Shown: positions 30,445 through 38,983 of the stretch, piece after piece
Numbering within the stretch: position 1 is the stretch's first letter
Layout: every line of letters begins with the position of its first letter
From: Deltaproteobacteria bacterium
GTDB lineage: Bacteria > Myxococcota_A > Polyangia > HGW-17 > JAJRWW01
DNA: 38,996 bases
Direction of reading: 5' to 3'
Assembly: GCA_029938605.1 (NCBI GenBank)
Contig: JAOZUO010000023.1
Coordinates: forward strand, 25,163 to 64,158
Made by a program: the position numbers and the translations under genes
The notes under the pieces: generated by a model
Told to the model about the DNA's origin: nothing
Databases searched by the model: none
Seen by the model: only the letters and a program-made list of their open reading frames with translations

Positions 30445-32403
30445 ATGATCTGTCCCGCCTGCAACTGCAAATACGAAGAGTCTCTTACCTTCTGCCCCAA
30501 GGACGGTACCGCCCTGGTTCCGGACGACAACCAGGTAGAAAGTCGGGAGGGACAGATCCTGGCGGACCGGTACCGCATCAAGAAAATGATCGGCGAAGGC
30601 GGCATGGGCGAGGTCTACGAGGCCGAGCACATCTACATCAAAAAGACGGTGGCGCTGAAGCTTCTGCGCGGCGAGATCACCTCCAACGCCGAGGCGGTAA
30701 CCCGCTTCCATCAGGAGGCCCTGGCGGCGTCCACCATTGGCCACGAGAACATCGTAACCATCGACGACTTCGGACGGCTGCCCGATGGCAGCGTCTACCT
30801 GACCATGGAGTACCTCGCAGGGGAGCCCCTGTCCGACCTCATGCTCAGAGGACGCATGGATCCAGCCCGGGCCCTGGAGATCGTGGCCCAGATGTGCCGC
30901 GGCCTCGCCGCCGCGCACTCCAAGGGAATCATCCACCGCGACATGAAGCCGGAGAACGTCTACCTGGTGGCGGCCAAGGACGGCACGGATCTGTGCAAGA
31001 TCCTGGACTTCGGCATCGCGAAGGTCTCCAGCGCCGACTCGGGGGAGAACCTAACTCGCACGGGCACCATCTTCGGCACGCCGCACTACATGTCACCGGA
31101 GCAGGCCATGGGCCGACAGCTCGACCACCGTACGGACGTCTATTCCGTGGGTGTGATCATGTACGAGCTGTTCACCGGCACCGTGCCCTTCAAGGCCGAG
31201 TCCTTCATGGGCATCCTGACCCAGCATATTACGGCCCTGCCCCAGCCGCCCACTGAGTGCGCTCCGGATCGGCAGATCCACCCGGAGATCGAACGGATCA
31301 TCCTGACGGCCATGAACAAGGAGCCCGAGAAGCGATACCCGTCCATGGTGGAGTTCCTCGAGGATCTGCAGAACGTGAAGAATACGGTGACCTCCCTGGA
31401 GCCCGGGGGCGCGTCGGCCGCCACCGCAGCTGGTGGGGGCTGGGGCGTGAGCGCCTCCACCTTCCATCCGACCCAGCCCTCCGAGCCCCCCCAAACCATG
31501 ATGGCGGGTGAAGGCGCCCCAAGTGTACCGCCCATGACGGCGACGGGTCCCATGACTCCAACGGGTCCCATGGTCAGCCCCTCGGTGAGCCTGCCCTCGG
31601 CGCCGGCGGCCCACGTCACCGCGGGACCTTTGTCCGTGCCCGTGCAGTCACACTCCGGCGGCGGAGGCGGCGGGGGCGGCAAGGTGATCATCATCATCGT
31701 GGTGCTGCTGCTATTGGCCGGCGGGGGCGCCGGCGCCTACTTCATGTTTGCGGGAGGTGGCGGCGGTTCGGGCGACAAGGCAAAAACCGCCAGCGCGGAC
31801 ATGGGGGACGCCATGGACCCCACCGACGACGCCGACGCGGGGGACGCCATGGACGCCATGGACCCCATGGATGGCATGGACGCCATGGACGGCCTGCCCA
31901 CTCCGGACGGCATGGACGCCATGACCCCTGACGCGATGGACGCCATGGACGCCATGACCCCCGACGCCATGGACGCCATGGACGCCATGACCCCCGACGC
32001 CATGGACGTCATGGCCCCCGACCCCATGATCCCCGACGCCATGGACGCTCCCCCGGTGAAGATCCGCATCAAGACCCGTCCCAGAAACGTGAAGGTCATC
32101 GCCAACGGCGAACGGCTCTGCCTAACCAACTGCACCGTGAAGGTCCCCGCGGGCGGAGAGCTCGAGGTCACCCTGAAAAAGAGCGGCTACGAGTCCAAGA
32201 CCATCACGCTCAAATCCAGCGGCCCCAAGTCCATGTCGATCCGCCTCAAGAAGGTGGCAGTCATGCGGCCCTACATGCGGCCCTACATGCGGCCCTACAT
32301 GCGGCCCTACATGCGACCCTACATGCGACCCTACATGCGACCCTATATGCGACCCTATATGCGACGCATGGCCTCTGATCCCTTCGGCGAAGGCATCGAC
32401 TAG
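30445..32403 (+). CDS. Transmembrane Ser/Thr kinase with N-terminal zinc ribbon, PEGA domain and MRPY tail
   Basis: 652 aa. Residues 1-24 are a short Cys motif: CPAC-x-C (Cys3, Cys6, Cys8) and FCPKDG (Cys17), a zinc-ribbon-like knuckle. The kinase domain (about 43-305) has GEGGMG, HRDMKPEN with Asp166, DFG with Asp188, and GTPHYMSPEQ; it looks active. A Pro/Ser/Met-rich linker precedes one membrane helix (about 413-437). An outer segment follows with a long Asp-Ala-Met repeat (about 452-535). Next is a PEGA domain (about 535-605: IRIKTRPRNVKVIANGERL, KKSGYESKTITL) and an eightfold MRPY tail (607-638). GGAG at 30433-30436 is 8 nt before ATG 30445. PEGA domains often contact envelope polymers, so the kinase may report on the cell surface. 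Confidence 0.9.
   Translation: MICPACNCKYEESLTFCPKDGTALVPDDNQVESREGQILADRYRIKKMIGEGGMGEVYEAEHIYIKKTVALKLLRGEITSNAEAVTRFHQEALAASTIGHENIVTIDDFGRLPDGSVYLTMEYLAGEPLSDLMLRGRMDPARALEIVAQMCRGLAAAHSKGIIHRDMKPENVYLVAAKDGTDLCKILDFGIAKVSSADSGENLTRTGTIFGTPHYMSPEQAMGRQLDHRTDVYSVGVIMYELFTGTVPFKAESFMGILTQHITALPQPPTECAPDRQIHPEIERIILTAMNKEPEKRYPSMVEFLEDLQNVKNTVTSLEPGGASAATAAGGGWGVSASTFHPTQPSEPPQTMMAGEGAPSVPPMTATGPMTPTGPMVSPSVSLPSAPAAHVTAGPLSVPVQSHSGGGGGGGGKVIIIIVVLLLLAGGGAGAYFMFAGGGGGSGDKAKTASADMGDAMDPTDDADAGDAMDAMDPMDGMDAMDGLPTPDGMDAMTPDAMDAMDAMTPDAMDAMDAMTPDAMDVMAPDPMIPDAMDAPPVKIRIKTRPRNVKVIANGERLCLTNCTVKVPAGGELEVTLKKSGYESKTITLKSSGPKSMSIRLKKVAVMRPYMRPYMRPYMRPYMRPYMRPYMRPYMRPYMRRMASDPFGEGID
31840..32046 (+). 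repeat. Asp-Ala-Met codon repeats in the kinase outer segment
   Basis: Degenerate repeats of GACGCCATG and GCCATGACCCCCGAC (9- and 15-bp blocks) encode DAM, DAMD and TPDAM. Blocks of about 30 bp are themselves duplicated around 31921-32010. Confidence 0.85.
32263..32358 (+). repeat. 12-bp tandem repeat x8 (MRPY)
   Basis: Eight units of ATGCGGCCCTAC, drifting to ATGCGACCCTAT in the later copies, encode MRPY eight times in frame at the kinase C-terminus, then MRRM and the last residues. Confidence 0.97.
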
Positions 32404-32434
32404 ACACTTCTCAGAAAATCTTAGGTGTCATCCG

Positions 32435-32452
32435 GCTTACGCAAACGTAAGC
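32435..32452. terminator. 7-bp stem hairpin between kinase and deiminase genes
   Basis: GCTTACG (32435-32441), loop CAAA and CGTAAGC (32446-32452) form a perfect stem 32 bp after the kinase stop. No T-tract follows, so it may be a weak terminator or an operator. Confidence 0.4.
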
Positions 32453-32526
32453 ACTGTTACACTTGAGCTTGCCTACCCCTTGGTTCCCGTCGTATAGGAG
32501 TAAGATCGTCTGGAGAGTTTTTTCCT

Positions 32527-34743
32527 ATGACCACCACTATCACTCGCCTGGTTGCTACTTCCCTTGGACTCCTAGCGCTACTCGTCACAGTGATACCCAA
32601 CCGGGCCGACGCCGCGCCGCCGTACTACCACCCGCCCTCGCCACCGAAGCACCTCACGGCTTCAGAGCTCACGCAGCCCACCGACGCGGTCTTCCGCAAC
32701 GCCACTTTCCGAGCCGCGAATCCAACCCTATATGGCCGCACGGATCCGCCGGTGACGCCGGTCACCATGTATGCCGAGTGGGTGGACATCACCCACGTCT
32801 ACTATGTCTGGTATCCCGGCCAGCACGACAACTTCTTCTACGGAATCACCGACGCGATCATGCAGCACGGCGGTGGCGCCCTGGTGTCCCTCATTGTAGA
32901 TGACGCCGCGCACCAGACTTCCCTGCAAAGTGAAATCTCCTCCCGGGGCGGCAACCTGTCGCTGGTGGAGTTCGTGGACGTCTCGGGGTACCCCTTCTAC
33001 GGCTCCTACCCCACCGACTCGTACTGGACCGTGGACTACGGGCCCTACTGGGTGACCGACGGCGCCGGCAACGTCGGCATCACCGACCCGCGCTACTACC
33101 CGACCCGCACCAACGACGACGCCATCCCCACCAAGCTCGCGGACATTCTCGGCGTAAACGTGTGGCGCCCCGACCTGAATTTCGAGGGCGGCAACCTCAC
33201 CTCCGACGGCGCGGGCACCTGCTTCGCATCCAGGGCCCATCTGTTCCACAACCTTCCGCTGCTCCCCTACCAGGTGGACGAGATCCTCTGGGACTACTTT
33301 GATTGTGAAAAGATGATCTGGCTCGAGCCCCTGGACTCAGAGGGCACCGGCCACCACGACATGTTCAGCAAAATGCTCACCCCCACCACCTGGATCATGG
33401 GCGAGTACACCGCCGCTCAGGATCCGGTGAACGCCACCATCCTGAACGACAACGCCGCCCTCCTGGCGTCCGAAACCACGGCCGGGGGCCAGCCCATCAA
33501 CGTGGTACGCATCCCCATGCCCAACAAAGGCGGGACCGGCTTTGGGACCGTATGGCGGACCTACACCAACGCCATCCTCGTCAACAACGTGGTGATCGTG
33601 CCCACCTACGCCGACGAGGAGAGCAACGAGGCCGCCGCCCTGGCGGTGTATCAGTCGGTGCTACCAGGCCACACCATCGTGGGCGTGGATGCAGACAGCA
33701 TCATCCCCGAAGGCGGCGCCGTACACTGCGTTACCCGCACACGCCCCGCCGCCACCCTGGCCATGATCGAAACGGCGCCGGCCTTGAGCTGCGGCGGAGA
33801 CTGGGACTGCCCGCCCACAAGCGGCTGCGGCGACATCGACTACTCCGGCCTGTGCATCGGCAACACCTCGGTGTACTGCGACAATGGTAGCCTTTCCCAG
33901 GAAACCTGTACCGGTGGCGAGGTTTGCGGCTGGGACACCACCGGTGAATACGTCAACTGCGTACCCACGGGATGCGGCTCCTACACCGCCTCGGGGACCT
34001 GCGAGACCGACACCAACGGCATCTGGTTCGCGATCTGGTGTGACTCCAACTACCCGCTCGCGGACCGCTGCGCACCCACCGACACCTGCGCCATGGACGC
34101 GACCCTGGGCCACGTGACCTGTCAGGCTTCATGTGCCGACGAATGCACCACCGGCGAAACAGGCTGCTCCACCGACGGAACCCAGACGTGGATCTGCGGC
34201 GAGGCCGGAGACGGCGACACCTGCACAGACCGCCTCTACACGACCTGCCCGAGCTCGACGACCTGTCAAAACGGGAGCTGCGTCTGCGCCGATGAGTGCA
34301 GCACCGGTGAGACGGGCTGCTCCGCCGACTCCAGCCAACGCTGGACCTGCGGCGAGATCGGTGACGGCGACACCTGCACCGAAGAGGTCTACGCGAGCTG
34401 CGACCCGGGCACCACCTGCACCAACGGGCAATGTCCCACCACCTGCGCCGACGAATGCACCGCCGGCGAAACGGGCTGCTCCGCCGACACCAGTCAGCGC
34501 TGGACCTGCGGCGAAGCCGGCGACGGAGACGACTGCACCGAGGTCCTGGACACTCCCTGCGACCCAGACCATCACTGCGACAATGGAAGCTGCGTGCCCG
34601 ATGCCGACCCGCCCCTGGCCCGGGGAGCGGCTTGCAGCTGCCAGGCCACCGATCCTCGAGAGAGTGCCGCCCCGTCGGTCCTGCTCATGATCCTGCTGGG
34701 CCTAGGCCTGATCCGGATACGACGCCCTGGACGCGTCCGGTGA
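32527..34743 (+). CDS. Secreted peptidylarginine/agmatine deiminase-like protein with Cys-rich repeats and MYXO-CTERM-like tail
   Basis: 738 aa. A signal peptide (1-29, ending ADA) precedes a guanidine-modifying (beta/alpha propeller) domain, residues about 45-415. Its segments match agmatine-deiminase/PPAD-type enzymes: DLNFEGGN (Asp216, Glu220), GTGHHDMF (His276, Asp278) and GGAVHCVTRTRP with likely nucleophile Cys401. Such enzymes turn an arginine-type guanidine into a ureido group; free agmatine or peptidyl-arginine are both possible. Residues about 420-690 are Cys-rich, with three repeats of form CADEC-x-x-GETGCS, then QxWxCGExGDGD. The end has CSC, a hydrophobic helix (APSVLLMILLGLGLI) and an Arg cluster, the pattern of the MYXO-CTERM surface-sorting signal. 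ATG 32527 follows GGAG by about 11 nt. The PLD-like gene is 35 bp downstream. Confidence 0.82.
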   Translation: MTTTITRLVATSLGLLALLVTVIPNRADAAPPYYHPPSPPKHLTASELTQPTDAVFRNATFRAANPTLYGRTDPPVTPVTMYAEWVDITHVYYVWYPGQHDNFFYGITDAIMQHGGGALVSLIVDDAAHQTSLQSEISSRGGNLSLVEFVDVSGYPFYGSYPTDSYWTVDYGPYWVTDGAGNVGITDPRYYPTRTNDDAIPTKLADILGVNVWRPDLNFEGGNLTSDGAGTCFASRAHLFHNLPLLPYQVDEILWDYFDCEKMIWLEPLDSEGTGHHDMFSKMLTPTTWIMGEYTAAQDPVNATILNDNAALLASETTAGGQPINVVRIPMPNKGGTGFGTVWRTYTNAILVNNVVIVPTYADEESNEAAALAVYQSVLPGHTIVGVDADSIIPEGGAVHCVTRTRPAATLAMIETAPALSCGGDWDCPPTSGCGDIDYSGLCIGNTSVYCDNGSLSQETCTGGEVCGWDTTGEYVNCVPTGCGSYTASGTCETDTNGIWFAIWCDSNYPLADRCAPTDTCAMDATLGHVTCQASCADECTTGETGCSTDGTQTWICGEAGDGDTCTDRLYTTCPSSTTCQNGSCVCADECSTGETGCSADSSQRWTCGEIGDGDTCTEEVYASCDPGTTCTNGQCPTTCADECTAGETGCSADTSQRWTCGEAGDGDDCTEVLDTPCDPDHHCDNGSCVPDADPPLARGAACSCQATDPRESAAPSVLLMILLGLGLIRIRRPGRVR

Positions 34744-34778
34744 AATACTGCCATGGACATGAGCGCAGGAGGCGGCAG

Positions 34779-36206
34779 ATGCGAGTTCTCGGGAACTGGA
34801 GCTTGGGATGTGCAGCGGCAAGGCCGGCGCGGGGAGCGATTGGAGTGCTGGGCACGCTGGGCACGCTGGGCACGCTGGGCACGCTGGGCACGCTGCTCCT
34901 GCTGATCTTGTTTAGCGGCGGCGACGGCGGTGGTGGTGCTGTGGCTTGGGCGTCGGGATACCATCCGCCGTTTGATAGGGCGGTGCAGGAGGCTCCGTGG
35001 ATCCTGCACCACAGGGTGGTGAGTGAGCACGCTCCGCGAGTGGACCTGACTGACCTCCCCATGGGCTTGGATGTCCAGCTGGCCTCGCACCACCAAAAGT
35101 TCATTGTACTGGACCAGGAGCTGGCCTTTGTGGGCGGCATGAATTTCAACGTCAGCGACTGGGATTCCTCGGACCACCGGGTATTCGACCAGCGCCGCAT
35201 GGAGTTCGACGCCAGCCAGTCCGACCGGGAGGATGTAATCGCCAAAACCGAGCGTCCCGATATCATCCCCCGCAAGGACTACATGATGCTGATCGTGGGA
35301 CCGGCCGTACAGGACGTGGCCGAGGTCTTTCACATGCGCTGGAGCCACAACATCAGTGAGGGTGTGGAGTACGCCGAGCACGCGACAGACTTTGTGGTCG
35401 CCCGCGACCAGGCGCCGCAGCCCGACGGACTGCAGATCCAAATCACCACCACCCTGCCCGAGCCATTCTGGGAGCACTCCATTGCCGAAACCTGGTTCAA
35501 TGCGGTGGCCCAGGCCCAGGAGTACATCTTCGTGGAGGACCAGTACTGGCGGCTGCCCATGGTGGTCGATGCGATCATCGAGCGCATGCAGCAGGTCCCT
35601 ACCCTGCGCCTGCTGGTCGTTACCCTGCCGGTGAACGAGACAACGGATCCGGGCTGCGCCTGGACCCACACCACCCACCAGCAGCTGCTGGCCGCGTTCC
35701 CCAATCGCTACGCCACCTTCCAACTGCGGGCCTTCGACTACGTCATTGCCGACCGACTCGCGTGGAACGAGCGCGAGACCGAAGCCCGCTATGACGGCAT
35801 CAGCGTGCACTCGAAAATGCTCATCGTGGACGACAAGTTCATGTCGGTGGGCTCGTGTAACAAAAACAACCGGGGCCTTGTCTTCGAAGGTGAGATGAAC
35901 GTGGCCATCCTGGATCCGGTCTGGGTCCGCCAGCAACGGCGCCGGATCTTCGCAAACATCCTCCCGGCGACAGCGGCAGCCACCGATGATGTAGTCACCT
36001 GGTGGACCCAGTTTCAGCAAGCCGCAGACTACAACGACATCGTCTACGACAACTGGGACCAGGAAGGCTTCGACATCGACCTCGGTGACGACACCAATCC
36101 GGATCCCCTGCCCCTGTCCTGGCGGCCCGAGGGCTTTGTCCACACCCTGCAATTCCGCACGTTGAGCGACTGCCTCATCGAGGACATCGGCCCCGACATC
36201 TTCTAA
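34779..36206 (+). CDS. Secreted phospholipase-D-superfamily protein
   Basis: 475 aa. The N-terminal hydrophobic signal contains five LGT repeats followed by LLLLILF. Two HKD motifs are present. The first is HHQKFIVLD (His105, Lys107, Asp112) followed by GGMNF. The second is HSKMLIVDD (His344, Lys346, Asp351) followed by GSCNKNNRG. Both have all catalytic residues, so phosphodiesterase or transphosphatidylase activity is expected, on phospholipids or cardiolipin-type substrates. The first motif lies early, with only about 60 residues of domain before it, so the N-terminal lobe is shorter than in typical PLDs. AGGAGG ends 6 nt before ATG 34779. It lies 35 bp after the deiminase-like gene, a likely two-gene unit of secreted proteins. 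Confidence 0.85.
   Translation: MRVLGNWSLGCAAARPARGAIGVLGTLGTLGTLGTLGTLLLLILFSGGDGGGGAVAWASGYHPPFDRAVQEAPWILHHRVVSEHAPRVDLTDLPMGLDVQLASHHQKFIVLDQELAFVGGMNFNVSDWDSSDHRVFDQRRMEFDASQSDREDVIAKTERPDIIPRKDYMMLIVGPAVQDVAEVFHMRWSHNISEGVEYAEHATDFVVARDQAPQPDGLQIQITTTLPEPFWEHSIAETWFNAVAQAQEYIFVEDQYWRLPMVVDAIIERMQQVPTLRLLVVTLPVNETTDPGCAWTHTTHQQLLAAFPNRYATFQLRAFDYVIADRLAWNERETEARYDGISVHSKMLIVDDKFMSVGSCNKNNRGLVFEGEMNVAILDPVWVRQQRRRIFANILPATAAATDDVVTWWTQFQQAADYNDIVYDNWDQEGFDIDLGDDTNPDPLPLSWRPEGFVHTLQFRTLSDCLIEDIGPDIF
34848..34892 (+). repeat. 9-bp tandem repeat x5 (LGT) in the signal peptide
   Basis: Five exact CTGGGCACG units encode LGT triplets inside the hydrophobic core of the PLD-like protein's signal sequence. 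Confidence 0.95.
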
Positions 36207-36288
36207 AGCCTCCGGGCGACGCTGAAACCACTGCTCGAAACGCAGGGAACTGAACCTGCCCCTGTTGCCAATTAGCCGACCTCGTACT

Positions 36289-36324
36289 CGCCCTCGCTAA
36301 CGCCCTCGCTAACGCCCTCGCTAA
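36289..36324. repeat. 12-bp tandem repeat x3 between genes
   Basis: Three units of CGCCCTCGCTAA lie between the PLD-like and MFS genes, in the region where a promoter for the MFS gene would be. Confidence 0.9.
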
Positions 36325-36420
36325 CGGTTTGCACCACGTTACGAAATGTGCTGCCCCAGCGAGATATCCCAAGGGGCGCCCTCGACATCCGCTGGAGGAC
36401 GGAGTAAGCCCTGGGTAGTC

Positions 36421-37836
36421 ATGTCGCCCCGTCCCAGCCCCGACAGCCGCTCCGTCCAGCGCGCGGTGTTTTTCGTTGCCACGCTGTCTTCGTTCCTCGG
36501 CCCTTTCATGGGGTCGTCTGTGAACGTGACCCTGCCTTCCATGGGACACGAGCTGGCCATGACCGCCATCCTGCTCGGTTGGGTCAACATGGCCTACCTG
36601 CTGGCCGGGGCCGCGTTCGCCATCCCCTTCGGTCGCCTCGGTGACATCTACGGTCGCAAGAGGATCTTCATCGCCGGAGTAGCGACCTTCACCCTCGCCT
36701 CGGTTTCCGTCGCCACGGCCGGATCGGCCGGAGCCGTCATCCTGTCACGGGTGGTGCAGGGCTTTGGCGCCGCCATGATCTTCTCGACGGGCATGGCCAT
36801 TCTCATCTCCGTGTTCCCCCCCCAGCAGCGGGGCCGGGTCCTGGGCATCAACATCGCCGCCGTGTACATCGGGCTCTCCTCGGGGCCCTTCGTGGGCGGC
36901 ATCATCACCCAGCACCTCGGCTGGCGTTTCCTCTTCTGGCTGAACCTCCCCATCGGCCTGCTGCTGCTGCTGGTCATCCTGATCCTGATGAAGGGGGATT
37001 TCGCCGACGATCGGGAGGCCCGGTTCGATTTCGTCGGCGCCCTCCTCCTGGGACCCGCGCTACTGGCGACCATGTACGGGTTCTCCCAGGTGCCCGCCGC
37101 GCGCGGCTTCGGGCTGCTGGTCGGCGGGCTGGCGCTCCTGGCAGCATTCACTCTCCATGAGCTCCGGACCCCCGAACCGATCATCGACGTCCGGCTGTTT
37201 CGCCAAAACACCGTGTTCGCGCTGTCTAGCCTGGCGGCGCTGATCAACTATGCGGCGACCTTCGCTGTGGCCTTTCTGCTGAGCCTCTATCTGCAGAAGG
37301 TCAAACATCTGTCGCCCCAGGAGGCGGGGCTCGTGCTGGTGAGCCAGCCCATCGTGCAGGCGGTGCTGTCACCGATGGCCGGACGCCTGTCGGACCGCAT
37401 CGAGTCACGAATCGTGGCCACGGCTGGCATGGGCGTCGTCCTGGTCGGGCTGATCCTGCTCAACTTCGTCGGCCTCGACACCTCGATCCCCTATGTCCTT
37501 GGCTGCCTCGCGCTCCTCGGCGTGGGCTTCGCGCTCTTTTCGTCCCCCAACACCAACGCCATCATGGGCTCGGTGGAGCGCCCCATGTATGGGGTCGCCA
37601 GCGCAGTGGTCAGCACCATGCGCCAGTTGGGCATGACGGTGTCGATGGGCCTCGTGATGATCGTCTTCGCGGCCTACCTCGGCCAGGCGGAGATCAGCAG
37701 TCGCAACCTCCCCGCCTTCGTGGCCAGCATGCGGACCGTCTTCACTGTCTGCGCGCTGCTGTGCTTCGCCGGCATCTTCGCCTCCCTCGCCCGAGGCAAG
37801 CTCAGGAGCGACGCGACCTCCGGACACCCAAAGTAG
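36421..37836 (+). CDS. MFS transporter, DHA2-like (14 helices)
   Basis: 471 aa with about 14 hydrophobic helices, the count of the DHA2 drug:proton antiporter type. The start is LSSFLGPFMGSSVNVTLPSM, where the family has its first-helix D/N-x-x-x-[VL]-ALP motif. The loop after helix 2 has GRLGDIYGRKR (motif A, about residue 71). Helix 5 has the SSGPFVGGIITQHLGWR motif C region typical of antiporters. It is probably a proton-driven exporter of drugs or metabolites; the substrate is unknown. ATG 36421 is used; the nearest GGAG is about 17 nt upstream, so the ribosome site is weak. It is isolated, with no regulator gene next to it. Confidence 0.9.
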   Translation: MSPRPSPDSRSVQRAVFFVATLSSFLGPFMGSSVNVTLPSMGHELAMTAILLGWVNMAYLLAGAAFAIPFGRLGDIYGRKRIFIAGVATFTLASVSVATAGSAGAVILSRVVQGFGAAMIFSTGMAILISVFPPQQRGRVLGINIAAVYIGLSSGPFVGGIITQHLGWRFLFWLNLPIGLLLLLVILILMKGDFADDREARFDFVGALLLGPALLATMYGFSQVPAARGFGLLVGGLALLAAFTLHELRTPEPIIDVRLFRQNTVFALSSLAALINYAATFAVAFLLSLYLQKVKHLSPQEAGLVLVSQPIVQAVLSPMAGRLSDRIESRIVATAGMGVVLVGLILLNFVGLDTSIPYVLGCLALLGVGFALFSSPNTNAIMGSVERPMYGVASAVVSTMRQLGMTVSMGLVMIVFAAYLGQAEISSRNLPAFVASMRTVFTVCALLCFAGIFASLARGKLRSDATSGHPK

Positions 37837-37967
37837 CTGATAGCGATGCCGCCCAGGAATGAGCCGATTCCAACGACCTGGCCTTACCCCAGTCTCGTTA
37901 GGTAGAACGGATTCGTAGGAAAGGGATCGGGGTGGCTTCTCTCCTCAGCCGGCGGACCGCTGCTCGG

Positions 37968-38216
37968 CTACTCGAAGACGCCCGTACCGTGGGTCTCGAT
38001 GGTACCCGTCAAGGTGCAGGTGGCAGACTGGTTGATGCAGTGGCGGAGCTCAAAGCCCTGGAAGGTAGCGCGCACGATGCCCGCGGAGGCGTCGATGACG
38101 TCGATGGTGGCCGACCCGCTGGTGGGGACATTTCCATCCGAGCACCTGGCCCACGGCCCCAGACAGCCTACGGCGTGCCCCCGGTGCCCCCGGTGCCCCC
38201 GGTGCCCCCGGAAGAC
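37968..38216 (-). pseudogene. 3' remnant of a beta-rich protein gene
   Basis: The minus-strand frame ending at 37968 reads like a real protein for its last 60 residues (CSDGNVPTSGSATIDVIDA, IVRATFQGFELRHCINQS, LTGTIETHGTGVF), with alternating strand-like residues. It has no start codon between the PlsC stop at 38228 and this region. In the neighbouring frame the 5' part reads SSGGTGGTGGTGGTP, a linker typical of lipoproteins, then stops. One frameshift would join the two. It is probably the tail of a decayed or partly deleted surface-protein gene. Confidence 0.4.
38175..38210. repeat. 9-bp tandem repeat x4 in the gene remnant
   Basis: Four exact GTGCCCCCG units; on the minus strand one frame reads Gly-Gly-Thr, the other Arg-Gly-His. 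Confidence 0.95.
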
Positions 38217-38227
38217 GAGTAAGGACC

Positions 38228-38983
38228 TTACGCGGTTGTCGGCGGCGCGGGCTGCTGGTCTGCGGGGAGCACCTGGCGGAAGTGGGCGTGTAGCTCCTCG
38301 AGGGCGTCGTCCATGCGCTCGATGGACCAGTGGCTCGTGTCCATGGGCGGGGCCACGTGCACCGGGATCTCCACGCCGTGGATGGTGAAGGTGCGCGCCT
38401 CCCAGCTCCGGTGGGCACCCACGATCACCACGGGCACCACCGGGAGCCCGGTCTGCACGGCGAGGTGGACGATGCCCTTCTTGAAGGCCTGGAGCCGGCC
38501 GTCCCTCGAGCGGGTGCCCTCGGGGAACATGTAGATGGACAGCCGGAGCTTCCGCACGAGGTCGGCGAAGCTGCGCAGGGAGGCCACGGCGCGTTCGCTG
38601 CGGCCCCGGTCGATCCAGAGGTGCCCGGACAGGAAGTAGATCCAGCCCAGAAAGGGGATGCGCAGGAGCTCCCGCTTGGCCACGCCCGCCGTGCCCATGG
38701 GCGCGAGGCCGATGGTGATGAAGATGTCGGTGGCCGAGGCGTGGTTGGACACGTAGATGGCCGGCCGGCGGGGATCGAGGTGCTCCCGGCCGCTGATGGG
38801 CGTGCGGCAGCCGCCCATCCACAAGAGGAAGGGGCCCACCAGATGCGCCGCCACGTTGCAGGTCCGGATCCGCAGGCCGCGGAAGGGCAGTAGCAGCAGG
38901 AGCAGGGTGCAGACGATCCCCGCGGTGACGGCCAGCACGGTCATTCCTATCACCAGCTTGAGCCAGCTTTTGATACGCTTCAC
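38228..38983 (-). CDS. plsC: 1-acyl-sn-glycerol-3-phosphate acyltransferase (PlsC type)
   Basis: 251 aa, the usual length. One or two N-terminal hydrophobic helices (about 8-35) anchor it to the inner membrane. The acyltransferase domain (about 60-220) has the four family blocks: SNHASATD (the catalytic H-x4-D box), the GWIYFLSGHLWIDRGR block, FPEGTRSRDG and LPVVPVVIVG. It should move an acyl chain from acyl-ACP or acyl-CoA to lysophosphatidic acid, giving phosphatidic acid for phospholipid synthesis. GTG 38983 is the start, with GGGAGG just 3-4 nt upstream, a short spacing. The Pro/Ala/Thr-rich end (QQPAPPTTA) is variable. A housekeeping paralogue may lie elsewhere, so the symbol names the family. 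Confidence 0.9.
   Translation of the reverse strand: MKRIKSWLKLVIGMTVLAVTAGIVCTLLLLLLPFRGLRIRTCNVAAHLVGPFLLWMGGCRTPISGREHLDPRRPAIYVSNHASATDIFITIGLAPMGTAGVAKRELLRIPFLGWIYFLSGHLWIDRGRSERAVASLRSFADLVRKLRLSIYMFPEGTRSRDGRLQAFKKGIVHLAVQTGLPVVPVVIVGAHRSWEARTFTIHGVEIPVHVAPPMDTSHWSIERMDDALEELHAHFRQVLPADQQPAPPTTA

Noticed and set aside
34572..36152. 526-codon minus-strand open frame
   Set aside because: It is antisense to the PLD-like gene, which has two intact HKD motifs.
36289..36324. Replication iterons
   Set aside because: Only three 12-bp units without an AT-rich stretch or a replication gene; it fits the general slippage pattern.
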